Below, one piece after another: positions 24,501 to 42,707 of a DNA stretch of 64,000 bases. This DNA comes from Hydractinia symbiolongicarpus (Eukaryota > Cnidaria > Hydrozoa > Anthoathecata > Hydractiniidae): positions 1,116,001 through 1,180,000 of the forward strand of contig NC_079878.1 of NCBI RefSeq assembly GCF_029227915.1, in the 5' to 3' direction. Under the pieces are notes generated by a model. That model made no database searches, was not told the origin of the DNA, and worked only from the letters and a program-made list of their open reading frames with translations. The position numbers were made by a program, and so were the translations under genes. How positions within the stretch are numbered: the stretch's first letter is position 1; each line of letters begins with the position of its first letter.

Positions 24501-27394
24501 GTTTTTTTCAGACTGAACACAATTGCCTCATAAATATGAGCATAATTTCTTCTTTGATAAAAAAAACACAATGACCTTAAATGAGTCTGATAAGTACAAA
24601 CCAGTTATAACTAAAAAAAAATGAATTTTTTTAGGGCTTTCCAGCCCAAAGAATTGAACTGGTTTGTCCTTTTCTTAAACACCTATTAAAATTCCAATGC
24701 AGAACACTGTCACGTTGGTTAGGCAAACTTTTTTAGTTGTTTTTTTTCATGCATTATGACCAACGAATAATAATTTAATGCTTTACAAACATTTCTCAGG
24801 CATGCTACTTGTTACAGCAGATTTAAACAAATACTACTGAAAAAATTCCTTATCTCTTCTTAAAAAATACAATTCTAATGTTTTTCATTGCCATGATCAC
24901 TTACAGGAATCTCAGCCTCACAGAGTGGCATATCAATATAAATATATATACAGACAACTTACAAATATTATATTGATGGGACAAAATTTGGATTTTTGAA
25001 ACAGAAGATGGGTCTTTTAAACAAAGTATTATTTCTTGTGGATAAACACAAAATCTGAAAATAAAAATAAAATAATATATAATAAAAACCTGTTTAACAC
25101 AAAGTTAGGAAATATAAATTCTTGGTCTAAAATTAAAAGGGGATGACATGCTGTTTCTGTTTATTTGTATGGACCTCTTTTGTTTGTCATGCAAATTGCA
25201 TGATTTATGTATGTAATTTCTCAAAATGAAAAGCTTAGAAGACATATTTTTTTGTATATTTGCATGAACCTCTTTTGTTTCCTTCCTAAGAAAGTGTACT
25301 AACACATTTATATGAACAGGCCATATGCTAACATAGAATGCAATCTTTTATGGTAAAATTAGCGCTCACAATATGAATAATGCCATGCAATGAGGGGGTG
25401 GTTATTATATTTAGGCGTTTAGCAATCCTCAAAACCAACTTCTGAGATTAACCATAGGAATCACATAGCGCAGGCCTCGTCAGGAAGCAAAATGCTGGCG
25501 TTCGAGCTTCGCAAGTCTTATACTTTTCAATCATTTTAAGGCGTGCGATGTTCACACAGCATAATTTCCAATGGCGTGCGATGGTGAATGCTCATTTTTG
25601 TTCCATTTTTTTTTCTCGAGTAATCATAGAACTCGCAGCAACACTAATTTTGCCATGTTTTGAAAAGCAGGTAATTTGTTGCGACAAAACTAAAATGTGC
25701 TATGCGTTCATTATTCATTATTTTTTAATAAAAAAATTATACGACGTAGCAACAGAACAAAGAATAATTATAAAACGTGCATGATACAGTCATAAAACTC
25801 TTTAGTTAATAACTTTTTTGAAATATTTTTTTAGATGTAAATATTATTTTATTTTTAGATTTTTCAAACAACAGATATCATTAAACATTAAACTGTTTTT
25901 TTTATATAAAAATTCCCTCACGTTATTATTGTTGCTTCGATCTTAAAACATCCCCCTAAAAACAAAAAGAAAAAAGCTTTGTGACGTCCTGTTTCTATGA
26001 CAATATTATGAAATTATACAGACTGTTGTCTGAGTTATACAGCAATGTTTGTTAAAAAAAAAATTCAGAAAGCAAAGTCTGCATGTGGCAATTGATTACA
26101 ATAACTATAATTAGATATCATACTGACTCTGTGCTTGCGAAAGAACATGCTGGAAGTGATTTCATATAACGAAAGTAGCGAAAGCATTTAAAGTTGAACT
26201 TTAAAATTTTTTATTTATTTTTTTTTTAATTTAAAAAAGCAACTAAATTTAAAAAAAAAAATAATGGTGAATTAAAATTATTGTCTTATGTTTTTCTTTA
26301 ATATAACTCAAGAGTACCATGATATATATTTTTAAAGATTTACTTGGGAGAAGTTTATTTATTGCGTACTCGCGTTAATAAAAAGATTACACTTATTTAT
26401 TTTACTCCCACGCGCATTGTACTCTCACTCTGAATTATTTTAATCGCATTTATTTGTACCCGTACTCTCAAAGATGTGTCGCTTTACTTGCAATCGGCAC
26501 TGTATATTATTACCCTACACCTTCATTGAACAGAATATTATTTTAGTGTGCGATTAGTGCATGCTGAGGTATGTAGTGTTTTTTTGGCTTGCGAAGATCG
26601 CACAGGAACATTCAAACATGGCGTGTGTGAGCTTGTGCGCGTGCAATTGCACACCATTCCTGACGAGGCCTGTAGCTGTGGCTTTACCACATTAGATCTT
26701 ATTACACATGCCTAAAATATGCCAGACAACTAGTAAAAAATAATTTTCTTTAAATCATTTTTTTTCATGTAGGCGGATCTGATCATGCATAAGTCATTAA
26801 TCATGACTTTTTTGTCATTAGGTAACCCTCATCCCCTTAAAGGGCATTAAATACTCCCCATTAGGGCATTAAGGACTCCCCATCAAAGCCATGGCCCCTC
26901 CTGGAAATAATAGGCCGGGTATATCCCTCGATATTTGTGAGGCTAGCCATGTAAAACATGCACATCTATCTACTTATCAAAGGATGAACACAACACACTT
27001 TTTGGATGTCCGCTCCTAAACAAACAGATTTTTTTTAAATAGGACTAAATACATACCGTGAAGATTGCCATCCCTTAGTTGTAGGACTATGTACCTAAAG
27101 ACAAGTCAGAATTTTTTAGGGGTTATATTGACAAATGATATTTTATTATTTTAATTGGTGCATGGGTAATACTTTACTCAAAAGTAGGTTGCCTTGTTCT
27201 CTCTTGATTCTAGTTTTGCAAGCTTTGCTTTTTCTTTCGTCTTTATAGACACACATGTTTATTCTGACAATTTTTTGATCCTTTATGAATAAAAAAACTA
27301 ACAAATAATCAAATCAAACCTCCAATTCCTTTGCATGATATCCATCATCACATCCTGACATGTGCAATATTTTAAAAGGTAATTTTTTAGACAT
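6519..27394 (-). CDS. CEP104: Centrosomal protein of 104 kDa (CEP104), complete
   Basis: CEP104 is a microtubule plus-end and ciliary-tip protein that supports cilium assembly. I chained 34 coding exons with matching phases to 945 residues; human CEP104 is close to 925. Exons (minus): 27320-27394, 27057-27094, 24963-25054, 24239-24320, 23760-23799, 23014-23112, 22797-22871, 22101-22250, 21487-21547, 21355-21410, 21184-21267, 20775-20846, 20539-20638, 20301-20425, 18473-18513, 18025-18083, 16941-17011, 15153-15320, 14538-14605, 14317-14353, 14090-14191, 13959-14012, 11939-12015, 11357-11465, 10859-10984, 10713-10763, 10147-10269, 9752-9827, 9632-9662, 8837-8945, 8475-8613, 8034-8101, 7558-7621, 6519-6634. 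Recognition came from ARELKSVHL, SPFDDLAFDMYQ, RFDYAKKLKQAIADL and CIFCGEQNEDFSEEGLDVHY. Order: N-terminal jelly-roll (about 1-150), coiled coil (about 200-290), acidic/polar linker, TOG-like helical repeats (about 441-645), second coiled coil (about 646-745), three Cys/His zinc fingers (about 781-895), and a basic tail with SKLP, resembling the EB-binding SxIP motif. Introns hold LINE, SINE and Penelope fragments. Small linker exons are the least certain boundaries. Confidence 0.95.
8198..8237. repeat. (CAAA)n microsatellite in a CEP104 intron
   Basis: The sequence is a simple run of CAAA units. It lies between the coding exons at 8034-8101 and 8475-8613. Confidence 0.9.
8380..8441. repeat. 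(CAA)n microsatellite in a CEP104 intron
   Basis: This is an interrupted CAA triplet run. It produces long low-complexity open readings on both strands (poly-Thr on plus, poly-Val on minus) that are not genes. Confidence 0.9.
12851..13745 (-). mobile_element. 5'-truncated LINE, reverse transcriptase C-terminal part
   Basis: The minus strand has a 184-codon open reading (13069-13623). It carries the C-terminal signature of cnidarian non-LTR reverse transcriptases, for example QSFVYANFNYCLLVWHF and KIEKLHNRALSFIHDD. Just upstream, 13620-13740 encodes VKVLGVTIDDKLNF in another frame, so a frameshift separates the two parts. The minus-strand 3' end finishes in an AATCAATCAATC tail at about 12850-12870. 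The copy is truncated, frameshifted and lies in a CEP104 intron, so it is a dead insertion. Confidence 0.85.
15695..15790 (-). mobile_element. Possible LINE 3' tail fragment
   Basis: On the minus strand the sequence reads CTATCGCCATTGAGGTGGCA, then AATAAAATTATTATTATTAT. This looks like a LINE 3' end with its short tandem tail. Only the terminal piece is present, and the family is not identified. Confidence 0.4.
16475..16625 (-). mobile_element. Penelope-like terminal remnant
   Basis: The segment with ACAGCTGTCATTGACGGGCA and GAGGATTGAAATTAACCAAT is a diverged copy of 45930-46060. That second copy is attached to a recognisable Penelope C-terminal coding remnant. This one has no coding part and lies in a CEP104 intron. 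Confidence 0.55.
16704..16893 (+). mobile_element. tRNA-related SINE-like element, copy 1
   Basis: The element begins near AAATATTCAC and contains CCATCCGGATAAACTATCTGA. Next comes a tRNA-like core with a B-box-like GGATCGAATCC (16819-16829; consensus GGTTCGANTCC) and an upstream A-box-like TAGTGTAATGG. The core is enclosed by a perfect 15-bp inverted pair, TTCATCACTAACATA at 16751-16765 and its complement at 16847-16861. A second copy at 44.66-44.96 kb shares the whole unit. Transcription by RNA polymerase III is inferred from the boxes only. Confidence 0.7.
17101..17790 (-). mobile_element. LINE 3' fragment (RT C-terminal region)
   Basis: Two adjoining minus-strand readings, 17481-17726 and 17122-17499, encode a LINE C-terminal region. 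Examples are VENFCYLGDMLGSEGG, KACVRSVMLYGSETWAV, RRLNWLGYLERMEEDNW and GRPRKTLQEVIRTDL. A frameshift joins them. The 3' end reads ACCCCGTCCAAC followed by a GATGATGATGATGA tail at 17101. Related tails occur at 20142-20214 and 30650-30712. The copy is 5'-truncated and inactive, in a CEP104 intron. Confidence 0.9.
20142..20214 (+). mobile_element. Solitary LINE 3' end
   Basis: The sequence ACCCCGTCCAACCTACAGCA, then ATGGAAAACAGATGG and a TGATGATGATGAT tail, matches the 3' end of the LINE at 17.1 kb in inverse orientation. It is a strongly truncated insertion in a CEP104 intron. Confidence 0.75.
24012..24042 (-). pseudogene. Truncated tRNA-derived fragment
   Basis: The minus strand reads GTGGGTTCAAGTCCCACTCG. 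This is a T-arm with a perfect B-box core (GGTTCAAGTCC) and part of an acceptor strand. The D and anticodon arms are missing, and an A-rich run adjoins on the plus strand. It is a tRNA fragment or the head of a SINE, not a functional tRNA gene. Confidence 0.5.
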
Positions 27395-28302
27395 AGTTAA
27401 GTTTAGGAGTCTTAGACGTATAACTAGTCTAGTTAGGTAATTTTATGGGAAAAACGATATTAAAAAAGGCAATCAAATGCAATGCTTTCCATCTCAAAAA
27501 AAAGCGCGGATATGGAATATGACCCCTTTTGGATCAAGACCTTATTATTGATATTATTAAAATACTCAATAGCGGTGCGTAAACATTTGTCATAGGAGGG
27601 CAGTAACATCGTACGCTCGAAAACCGTTGCCAAGCAATCCATGCCACACAGAGGACGAAAGAGAGGATGGTCATATCAGGGAAACTGGGAAGTGTGTCCT
27701 TCGTAGATCGTTCGTATGAACATACATAGGGCAAAATATATCGTTCGAAACAAGACGCACAAGACCAGCTGCCACTTAAAAGTTCTATGAAATAATATCA
27801 AAATTCTTTACACATTTTTCAAATAGTTTCGCGAAGACGTATCGACCAGTCAAATAAATACCGAAATGATAGGCCTGCAAAAAACAAGTTCCAACAGAAG
27901 ATACTTAAGACGTTTTACATACATGCTGTATGTGCGATGTTTTTTCTCTCTCCCTGCTGGATACGGAATGAGACGGCCCGTTGATTATCGTGGTTTGGTT
28001 AAACGACAAAATTATATAAATATCGCAAGACGGCAGTACAAAATAAAATTGTGTTAGAAGAGATAATGGACTTATCGCTCAGTTTCCGCCACCCTTAATG
28101 CGAAATAAAACTATTGAATGAAGCGCCAGTTTGATGCAGGTCCAAAAGCACATAGGGAAACATTACAGCTTTTCCTAGTCTGAAGTAAATTTTCTGGCAT
28201 TGCACATCATTAGACGCTTATGAGACTTTTCATCAATGCATAGTAGCGCACCTTAAGGACAACATTCTTTCAATACTCATACAGTAAATTTTACTTTTAG
28301 CT
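27395..28302. other. Upstream flank of CEP104, no supported gene
   Basis: This should contain the CEP104 5' leader and promoter. I cannot place a transcription start. Short open readings on both strands (27460-27734 minus, 27866-28057 plus) lack splice, domain or homology support. Confidence 0.5.
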
Positions 28303-29262
28303 CAAATTTTTGCCCAGGGGAGAATATTTAAATTCACTATTCCTGTTCTTCTTAACGCCAACGCAGTTTACGAAGCAAAAGTCGAAGAAACTCCCTTTCA
28401 AACGCCTCAAAATCCAACAGCAATTCAAAGATATGATCTCTATGTAAAGCTGTTGGGGTTGCTGATGTGACCTATCAGGGCGTATTGTCGAAGGGTGTTG
28501 ACTTTTGTCCAAATTTGACGAACCTGAGATAGCAAAAGCTCTGCAAGTCAGTGTAGATAAAGAGGATTACGACAGTTCTCCTCTAGATAAAAATCGGATT
28601 CTAAAAATATTTTCTGTTAGCTCTTCGAGAGATAACCCACAAGAGTAGTCCATCGGGAATGTTAAATGTGATTCTTTCCCACTCTTTTTATGCATTATAA
28701 CAATATTATCCGTGTCATGTATACCTTGATGCTGACTCTTAACTCTTTTTAAAAAGTGAACGACATCTTTTTAACTGGTGTCAGAATACTGCATGATTTG
28801 AAAGGACAGTTTAAAAATTACCAGTGTCCTCTATTCTTTGTCGCTTGGTGAAAAGTTTATCGCGTATCTTTAGAGTGCATGCGAATAGAAATCTCCTTCG
28901 CCAGCTAAATCCGTAATTATCCACAGAAGCAACAAATCATCCTGCGCTCATATCCTCATCATCCTGCCTCACCGGTTAAGAGAGGCTTGGGCGCTACCCT
29001 CTGTTTTTAATGCAACTCAAAACGATATCTGGCACAGCGATTAAAGCACCATAAAGTCAACCGTCAGGTTGGTTAATCTGTTGTTGATGCCACCACTAAG
29101 AAGATATCCTATCAAGGTCACCAATGCCCTTTCTTCATGATTGGGCTCGCCCTTCTAAAAAAGCACATAATTTGCGAAACCTACGAAGTTTACAAATTTC
29201 AGCCATCGATTGTAGTATTAAAAGATGCTTCTCACGCCACTTACTGGTTGTTGCGCCAGTAG
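28303..29262 (+). pseudogene. Unrecognised decayed plus-strand coding remnants
   Basis: Three plus-strand open stretches have protein-like composition but are broken by stops and frameshifts. 28303-28470 includes GRIFKFTIPVLLNANAVYEA. 28508-28648 includes SKFDEPEIAKALQVSVDKED. 29080-29262 includes QCPFFMIGLALLKKHIICET. I do not recognise a family. They precede a decayed LINE reverse transcriptase, so they may belong to that element or to an older insertion. An unrelated pseudogene is also possible. A six-frame profile search against repeat and protein libraries would decide. Confidence 0.4.
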
Positions 29263-29649
29263 TGCTGTTGCCTGCAGTTATCACAGTTTTTTAGCTACAT
29301 TTTTAACATACTACCAACATCCAGCTGAAATTATTATTTTTTTGCTATTTTTTTAAATCAAAATTAATAGTGTTATAGACCACGTTGTAGATCAGAGTGA
29401 TCTCTTTAACTCCTTTAAGACTATACCAATGTAGGTACTCCATAATTCCTCTTCAATAACAATGAATGCTTCTGGAATAACGTTTTGCGTCAGAACCGCC
29501 AGTTTATTTGTATTGGCAGAGGCACTTATTATTATACCTGTTATTGATGCAGTAGAAGAGCCAGCAAATCAAGACAATGGACAGTGAAGGCAATTAGGAA
29601 ACGAAAAATGGCAAGAAAGCAGGAGTATCAGGTGCTTAGCGTCTTGATG

Positions 29650-30712
29650 TACTGAAGTTGACGTTATTTACAAAACTTGTAAATTGGTCTATAACGGTTA
29701 TTGTTATCGTCCTAACGAGTAGAGATTAGATACAATTTGATTTTGTTTCGGGACCTGGCACTAATATTTACTTAGATAGCTTCAGGAAAATTATTTAGGA
29801 GAGAGAAAGAATCTCTATTTTGCCTTAGTAGATTTTGAGAAACGTCTTGGTAGAGTGCCAGGTAATGTTGTTTGGTGGGTTACAACAATGCTAGAAGTTG
29901 TGTCAGGATTAACAATTTACTTAGTGATGAATTTAGCGTAAATATTGACGTACATTAGGGTTATGTACTTCAACCTTAGTTTTGTTTTAGTCTTAGAAGC
30001 GCTGTTAATGGAGTTGGGAACAGGGTGTCCATGAGAGTTATTGTATGCAGATGATCTGGTTCTTATAGTGGAGTCAAATAAAGTTTGAGAAGACGAGAAA
30101 TCTCTCACTAGAGATACTTTGTTACTTAGGTGATATGTTGGATGGTGAAGAGGATGCTGGGAGAAGTGTTACTTTCAGGATAGATTCTGTTTAGAAAAGG
30201 TTTAGAGATTTATTTTTTTGTTGACTAGCAAACTCTTGTCGATTGAGGTAAAAGGTAGGTTATATGAGCCCTGTATTATATCGTACATTAGTACATTGGG
30301 TGGTGAAGCAGGAAGATCTTGACCGTTTTAAAAGGAACGATATGCGAATGGTTAGGTGGGAGTGTTACACCAGCTTGAGAGACAGAAAGAGTTATATGAG
30401 CTAAGAAGCAGGCTAGTTATTTGAACCATTAAAGATGTTATTTAGATAAGAAGATTGAGATTGTTTGGACAGAATTGAGGAGGGTGTATAGGGACTTTAT
30501 ATTTCTTGGAGTGGTAAAACTCGTTCCTGTAATAACAACTCAGGGGGTAAGAGAACTTGGGGAAGAGAATGGCAGAAGATAATAAAGACATACTTGATGC
30601 AGAGGAATTTGAGCTTATAATCAACACACTCTAGATGACATTAAAAGGATATTAATATACCCCATCCGAACAATAAAAGTATGGGCGTTAAGTCGATAAT
30701 GATGATAATGAT
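29650..30712 (+). mobile_element. Decayed LINE with reverse transcriptase YADD region
   Basis: Plus-strand frames give LVDFEKRLGRVPGNVVWWV (about 29826-29882), ELLYADDLVLIVES (about 30036-30077) and LGDMLDGEEDAGRSVTFRI (about 30130-30187). Next come VVKQEDLDRFKRNDMRMVRW and the 3' end ATACCCCATCC with an ATGATGATAATGA-type tail near 30710. The YADD catalytic motif remains, but many stops and shifts make the copy inactive. It is the same family as the copies at 17.1, 20.1 and probably 48-50 kb. Confidence 0.85.
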
Positions 30713-33158
30713 TTTACCGGAGATCATAAAAAGGCAGAGTTTGCTAAAAACGAGGTTACATTGTTTCTTTGTTATAAGAGAAACCAGATGCTTAGTAAAC
30801 TTATGACAAAACAAAACCCTTGTAAAAATGCGAATCAAAATTGGTTGATTTAAGCTGTAATTTACTGTCAATAAATTCATAAAGCTTTTGCATTTGAATT
30901 TTATCGATGATCACATCCAAAATGTAGTTGCGAAAATAGTAAAATTACTATTATTCTAAACACATAAGAATATCCGGATACTGGAATCCCGGAAAGTATT
31001 AAGTATTAATACTACAAGTTCTTTTATAAAAAAAAGCTTAATTCTCCTAACCAACTAGTCAATAAAGCCAGTGGAAAAACCCATTTGGGCAACGGAAAAA
31101 TGACAAATAGCCGTCATTCATATTTTGATGACGTCAGCACTGTCAAGTTCTTATGTATATATAAAAAAAATTTTAGAATTTTTTTAACCCGGGTAGCATC
31201 TACTGTGAAGAGCTTGAAACTCTGATCAAAATAATGTATGTCAACATGTTGTCGCATTCCTGCTAGGTTATGATCTAATTAAGAGAAGATTTAACTAACC
31301 AAGACTTTAAATCTACTTTGAGCGTTTGAAAACTTAGGTCGTTTTAAGACAATCTACACACTTAAAGTTCGCATGATTTTCTTAGGTTTTTGAAGCATTT
31401 TTAACTTTAAATTTGCAGCATCTTTTAAATGTTTTTCCATCACTCTTAACATGCGTGTGTTGGCCCTGATATCGTGTAAAGAAACGGTGTAAAGTTTCTC
31501 AAAAGAGACCGAACTTTTATTTTACTTAAGGCAAAGTGAAACTCAACGATTTCAATTTTCTTTTGCTGGTTTGTTTTGCATATTGTCATTTCAAGGTTTC
31601 GGTAAAGCAAGGCTCTTTTTTAAGAACAGCACTGAAAAGTTGCTTGTTTGTTAAAATGCTAAAAAGCGAACAGAATCATTAAAATTATTGTGGATTCGTC
31701 AATTTAGAAGACGTATGATTTAATGTGAAATAGCTTTTTAAGTGCCGCACATATACGGTCGGTGAAACTACTCTATACATTTTAACCTGTTGTCAGATAG
31801 ATAAATTGAATTCGTTTAATATAACCGTTATAAAACAGGTAATACGAGTGAGGGCCAGATGTATTCTACGGTTGATGTGTGCAAACTCATGATCGCTCTG
31901 CATAAAACACCCGGGCGCCTATTATCGAACTAATATTTTAAAGCATCCTCGTCCCCAGGGCTTGTTGCGTATGTCAAAGCCGCTAGCGCTTACTTGACGG
32001 CTTTTATATTTTTGTACGTTACAAAGGATACAAATTTTCTCACAGCTTTTATATTTTTGTACGTTACAAAGGATACAAATTTTCTCAAGTTTAAAAACAC
32101 CCCGAATGGTAGCCTTAGCGCTCGTAGCGTACAGCATTCACTTCCAGTGCGGAATAGCTAGGGATTAAAAAAAGCCAAGCAAGTCATACCAGAGCCAAGA
32201 ACATAAAAGTATAAAACTACCCCTTCTACTAACGTTCAGCATTAGAATAGGATTGATATCTTGGCGGTTGTCAAGTTCAGTGATTGCTATGCTTGTGGGA
32301 CTTTAGTAGCTCGAATAGGAGCTTTAAATGGGATGTATGAACCTCGTTGATAACAGTTCCAATGGAAAAGTTGTGCATTTAAAGCTCGACACTTGTTAGT
32401 GTTTTTGTCGACTATCAGAAACAAATTCAAGTGTTTGTTTACCAAAACTATCCTTTTTTTTAATTAGAGGTAGAAATGTAATTTCAACATTTTGGGTTTC
32501 AAATATAAAAATCTTAGGACCTCAAGACTTGATAAGCAACAAATCTCTTGAAGAGCAATCTATTATTCGTGGGTAGAAAATATAGAGGGTAGATAATATT
32601 TTGTTCATAATTATGTGTATTTTTCATATAAATCAATAATAATCGTGGAACAAATTCAATATTTTAACACCACAATATTTTAGCAATACGAAGATTTTAC
32701 ATACCAACATATAGATGATCAAAAGTTTTGCTAAAAATTTGTAGCATATTTAAGTCCAAAGTAGTACGAACTGTCGCCTGCTGATTCATTGTAAACGAAT
32801 GTAATTTTGGGCTATTTTTGAAGATCCCAAGAAAACGCAGTAGCGGCAGATGTGAACGAAGAAAACAAAGCACTTTTAAAAATACAAAAATTACAAAAAC
32901 ATTTACGATTACAAAATCTAGAAGCTATACAAATTATATTTTTTCTTTATTTTTACTTTTAAAAAAAATCAAATCAACAATAACGGAATTTCGTTCTGAT
33001 CAAGCATCCGTGTTTGAAGTATTACGCATGAAGCATCATGTCTGATCGATCCATCAAAAGAAAACAGAGATTAACTACCACGCTAATCCTGCTACTTGGG
33101 AAGAATGAGCAGGTTCGTCTTTACAACAAAATTTATCTTATATAAAGTCATTTCATAA
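30713..33158. other. Intergenic DNA, repeat fragments only
   Basis: I found no supported gene. The stretch includes one arm of the CCTCGTCCCCAGGG foldback family with an internal 48-bp duplication (31947-32095). Remaining open readings are short and AT-biased. Confidence 0.55.
31947..32095. repeat. Foldback arm with a 48-bp direct duplication
   Basis: CCTCGTCCCCAGGGCTTGTT starts a foldback-family arm with the GTCAAAGCCGCTAGCGCTTA core. Immediately after, a segment with TTTTATATTTTTGTACGTTA and CAAAGGATACAAATTTTCTC occurs twice in tandem (period about 48 bp). The opposite arm is not evident. Confidence 0.65.
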
Positions 33159-34220
33159 TTATTTTCCAGCTTTCTCTTTCGCAATATCTAAAGAATATGA
33201 TGTCATAATGTGGACGTACAGCTAGGAGAAAGAAATACTTTCAGTTGAGTAAGCAGGGGGGCCAGCCACTTTTCTAAAATCAAAATCCCAGACTAAAACC
33301 AACTTTCCTTTGACAATATCGACAGGTTGTTTAAACCAAATAACTTAGAATTCCGAATTTTTCACCAAAAAAAAATCCCCTTTGGCTCCCCTGACTTGGC
33401 AATTTTTGCTGGCTACCCCGTTTGACCACACCCTCTACAAGAGAAACAATAAACAATTAACATGCGCAACTCAGTACTGGTTTCCAACACGATAACGAGC
33501 CTAACAGATGTCTGACTTTTTTTCATTAAGATGGTGGAAACCAGTGCTTTATTAAAAAGCAAAAGGAAATACAAACTTTTCTGAAGAAAAGTGTGTTGGC
33601 TGATGGGTTGGGTAAAATTATAAACTCCACATAACAACACACCTTTCTACAAAAAAGAATTGTATACCTCTGATAAAAAGCATATAATAGACGAAAGCGA
33701 CAAGACCGACAGCTATACCAACATACCACAAGGAAACACCTACATAGAAACATAACACAGCTTACAGTACAAGTCGCGTGATAACAGTTAGTATAGCATG
33801 AACACGATTGCATTTTGGGTAGCTTTTTATACTGTGTTATAAAAAACAATATTGTGTCACTCGTGTCCTTGCTATACTTTTACACCACACGTAAATTGCT
33901 GCTTTTGACATCAAAATATAAAAAGGGGTGGGGTTTTATTATATTGCAAGAATTAGTGAAAAAAGGTGAATTGAAAAGGTCGAGTTAGTCCAAGTTGTTA
34001 CACAAACGTAGGTGATTATTAAGGTTCTTAAAGCAGTCATCTTGAGGATTACTGAGTAAAAAAAAGGACCTGGGAGATTCTAAAAAATACAGTTAAATTA
34101 ACGACCTGATAACGAAAAATAAAATATTTGGCCTAACTTGTCTTTTTTTAAATAACAAGAAAAATAAAGTTTTTACTTACGAAATGCTTTGTTTACAGAT
34201 GAGAGGACGATATTGCGCAT
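33159..34220 (-). CDS. 46-residue single-pass membrane micropeptide
   Basis: Three short exons, 34181-34220, 33668-33739 and 33159-33187, join in frame across GTAAGT and GTATAC donors and TATGTAG and TTCTTTAG acceptors. The product starts MRNIVLSSVNKAFRVSLWY, has a membrane segment (VGIAVGLVAFVYYMLFI) and ends RDIAKEKAGK. The size, short basic N-terminus and lysine-rich tail resemble small mitochondrial inner-membrane or ER proteins, but I do not recognise a specific family. A possible leader acceptor (TTATCAG) lies just 5' of the start. If the second intron is not removed, the frame instead runs on a few codons to a different stop. It is too small for most gene finders. Location and function are unknown. 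Confidence 0.7.
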
Positions 34221-35283
34221 AACTCCTTCCTACTACTGCGATTAGAACCTGATAAGGTTGTTTTATAAATATTGCATGAATAATTTTAATTAATGAAAAT
34301 TTGTTATAAATATCCTTATTATAAAAAATCTCCTTGTAACTTTTAATATCAACAAAACCTTCCAGGACAAGTATTATTGACAGGCCTTGTCAACCTTAGA
34401 TAGACAAAATAACTCCCTCCCTAATATGGAATTTTTACGTATGATGCATGCATAAGTTAAGTGTAGAAGCAAATCATTAGTTTCTTCTCGATGTTTCAAG
34501 TAAATGTATGTGCAGAAAAGCGTTAGTTAGTCGTGATTGTAAGACAAATGACGTCACTAGGGTGTTACTACAGGGTTGCCACCTTTTTAATGGAGTAAAA
34601 TATAAGGAGATTTGAGGATTATTGATGAAAAACTTTTTCGAGAAGATGACGGTATTTTCAAAAAAATACTAAGGAAATTTAAGGACTTTTAAAAACTTAG
34701 GAATATTTGAAATTTAGAGGTAATGTCACGAGTAAAAATTGCACCCATGTGCTACTTTTATGCATTATGAAAATAAATATACATGACAACCATATAGGTT
34801 TGTGAAAGAAAAATTGAACACATTTTAGGAGACATTGTTAACAAGTTTTGTTTGTTTTGATGAAAAAATTAAGGAAAATTAAAAACTTTTAAGGGGGCAT
34901 GGCAACCCTCTACTAAAGTATATTAAACTGAAGAAAACGTGCATGATGACCAGTATAAAAACTGTGAGAAACGTGCATGATAAGTTCCGTTTAAAGGCAT
35001 AGTCGAAACCAGGATATAAATATATCAAAACTAATAGGCATTCCAGTCATTGCGGGGCAGCAGTGTAAATTGTAAAATTATATACATTGAAAATATACGT
35101 GCATAAAAACAGGCGCTTTGGTTAATGATGTTGGCCCTGTAATGGCAATCAATAAATATTGTGGAGATTAATTAATTACCATAGGAAGCTCTTGTTGTGT
35201 TTTTAGTTTGATTCAGAATACAGGAAAGCGCAGTAGGAAAGACTTACGTCATATAATGTTAGAAGATTGTTGATAGTGTATTA
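34221..35283. other. Intergenic DNA between micropeptide and thypedin-like gene
   Basis: This holds the upstream flank of the micropeptide gene and the 3' flank of the thypedin-like gene. I saw no clear AATAAA on the minus strand near the thypedin stop, and no further gene. Confidence 0.5.
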
Positions 35284-41888
<6,605 letters not shown>

Positions 41889-42603
41889 CTACTACAGTAG
41901 TGTCTGACCAGCGCTTGCTCACGAGCTATCTGTGGTGGAAGAGTACGTAAATAAGGATAGTTCAAAGAAAACATGCGCAAGTTCTTAAACTGCTACCGGG
42001 GGTAAAAATGCAATTATATTAATTTCATGCACGAATTATGCATTTTATGCAGCGGCACAAGTTTTGCAATGTCCTTTTTTATATAAGTAGAATAATATAT
42101 TTGTATATTTTCTTTTTTATTCCTATTCCACTTTATCTTTATTATATTTTTATTATTATACTTCTCCCTAATTCGCATAAACATAATAGGAAGCCATGTT
42201 GAAATATACTTAAGGTTTTGTTCTACTACGTCATTTGTTCTTTTTACTACCGTAAATAGAAAAGATTGCAACTCGGAAATTCATCCCATTGATTCTTGTT
42301 TCCCGTGAACCGCATTTGAGATCAATTTTTTGTGTTTCGGGAGTATTATTTAAATTTGTTGACATTTAGAATATATTCTTATAGAATATTTGGTATGTAC
42401 CTCTCTTTGGTACTTTTTACTTAAGTTTCAGGTAACATATGGTCTCTAATCAACATTTTTTAAAGAATTCCGGCAAATATTGTTTCATAAGACTTAAAAA
42501 CTTTTTTCTAACTATATATCGCTGATGATCAAGGAAACACAAGCCTCACACAACAGCATTGTAGGGGATAAATCAATTTAAAACAATTATTTTAAAAACT
42601 GCA

Positions 42604-42609
42604 TTTATT
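42604..42609 (-). terminator. Poly(A) signal AATAAA for TXNL1
   Basis: The minus strand has AATAAA about 100 nt after the TXNL1 stop codon. It is the best-placed canonical signal. Confidence 0.55.
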
Positions 42610-42707
42610 TCGAATTAATAACAGATAAAAAGCTGTAATAATCATGGCTTTTATCAACACATTTGAATATATAATTTAAAATAAATATTCTCATGTTTTT
42701 CTAAAAA

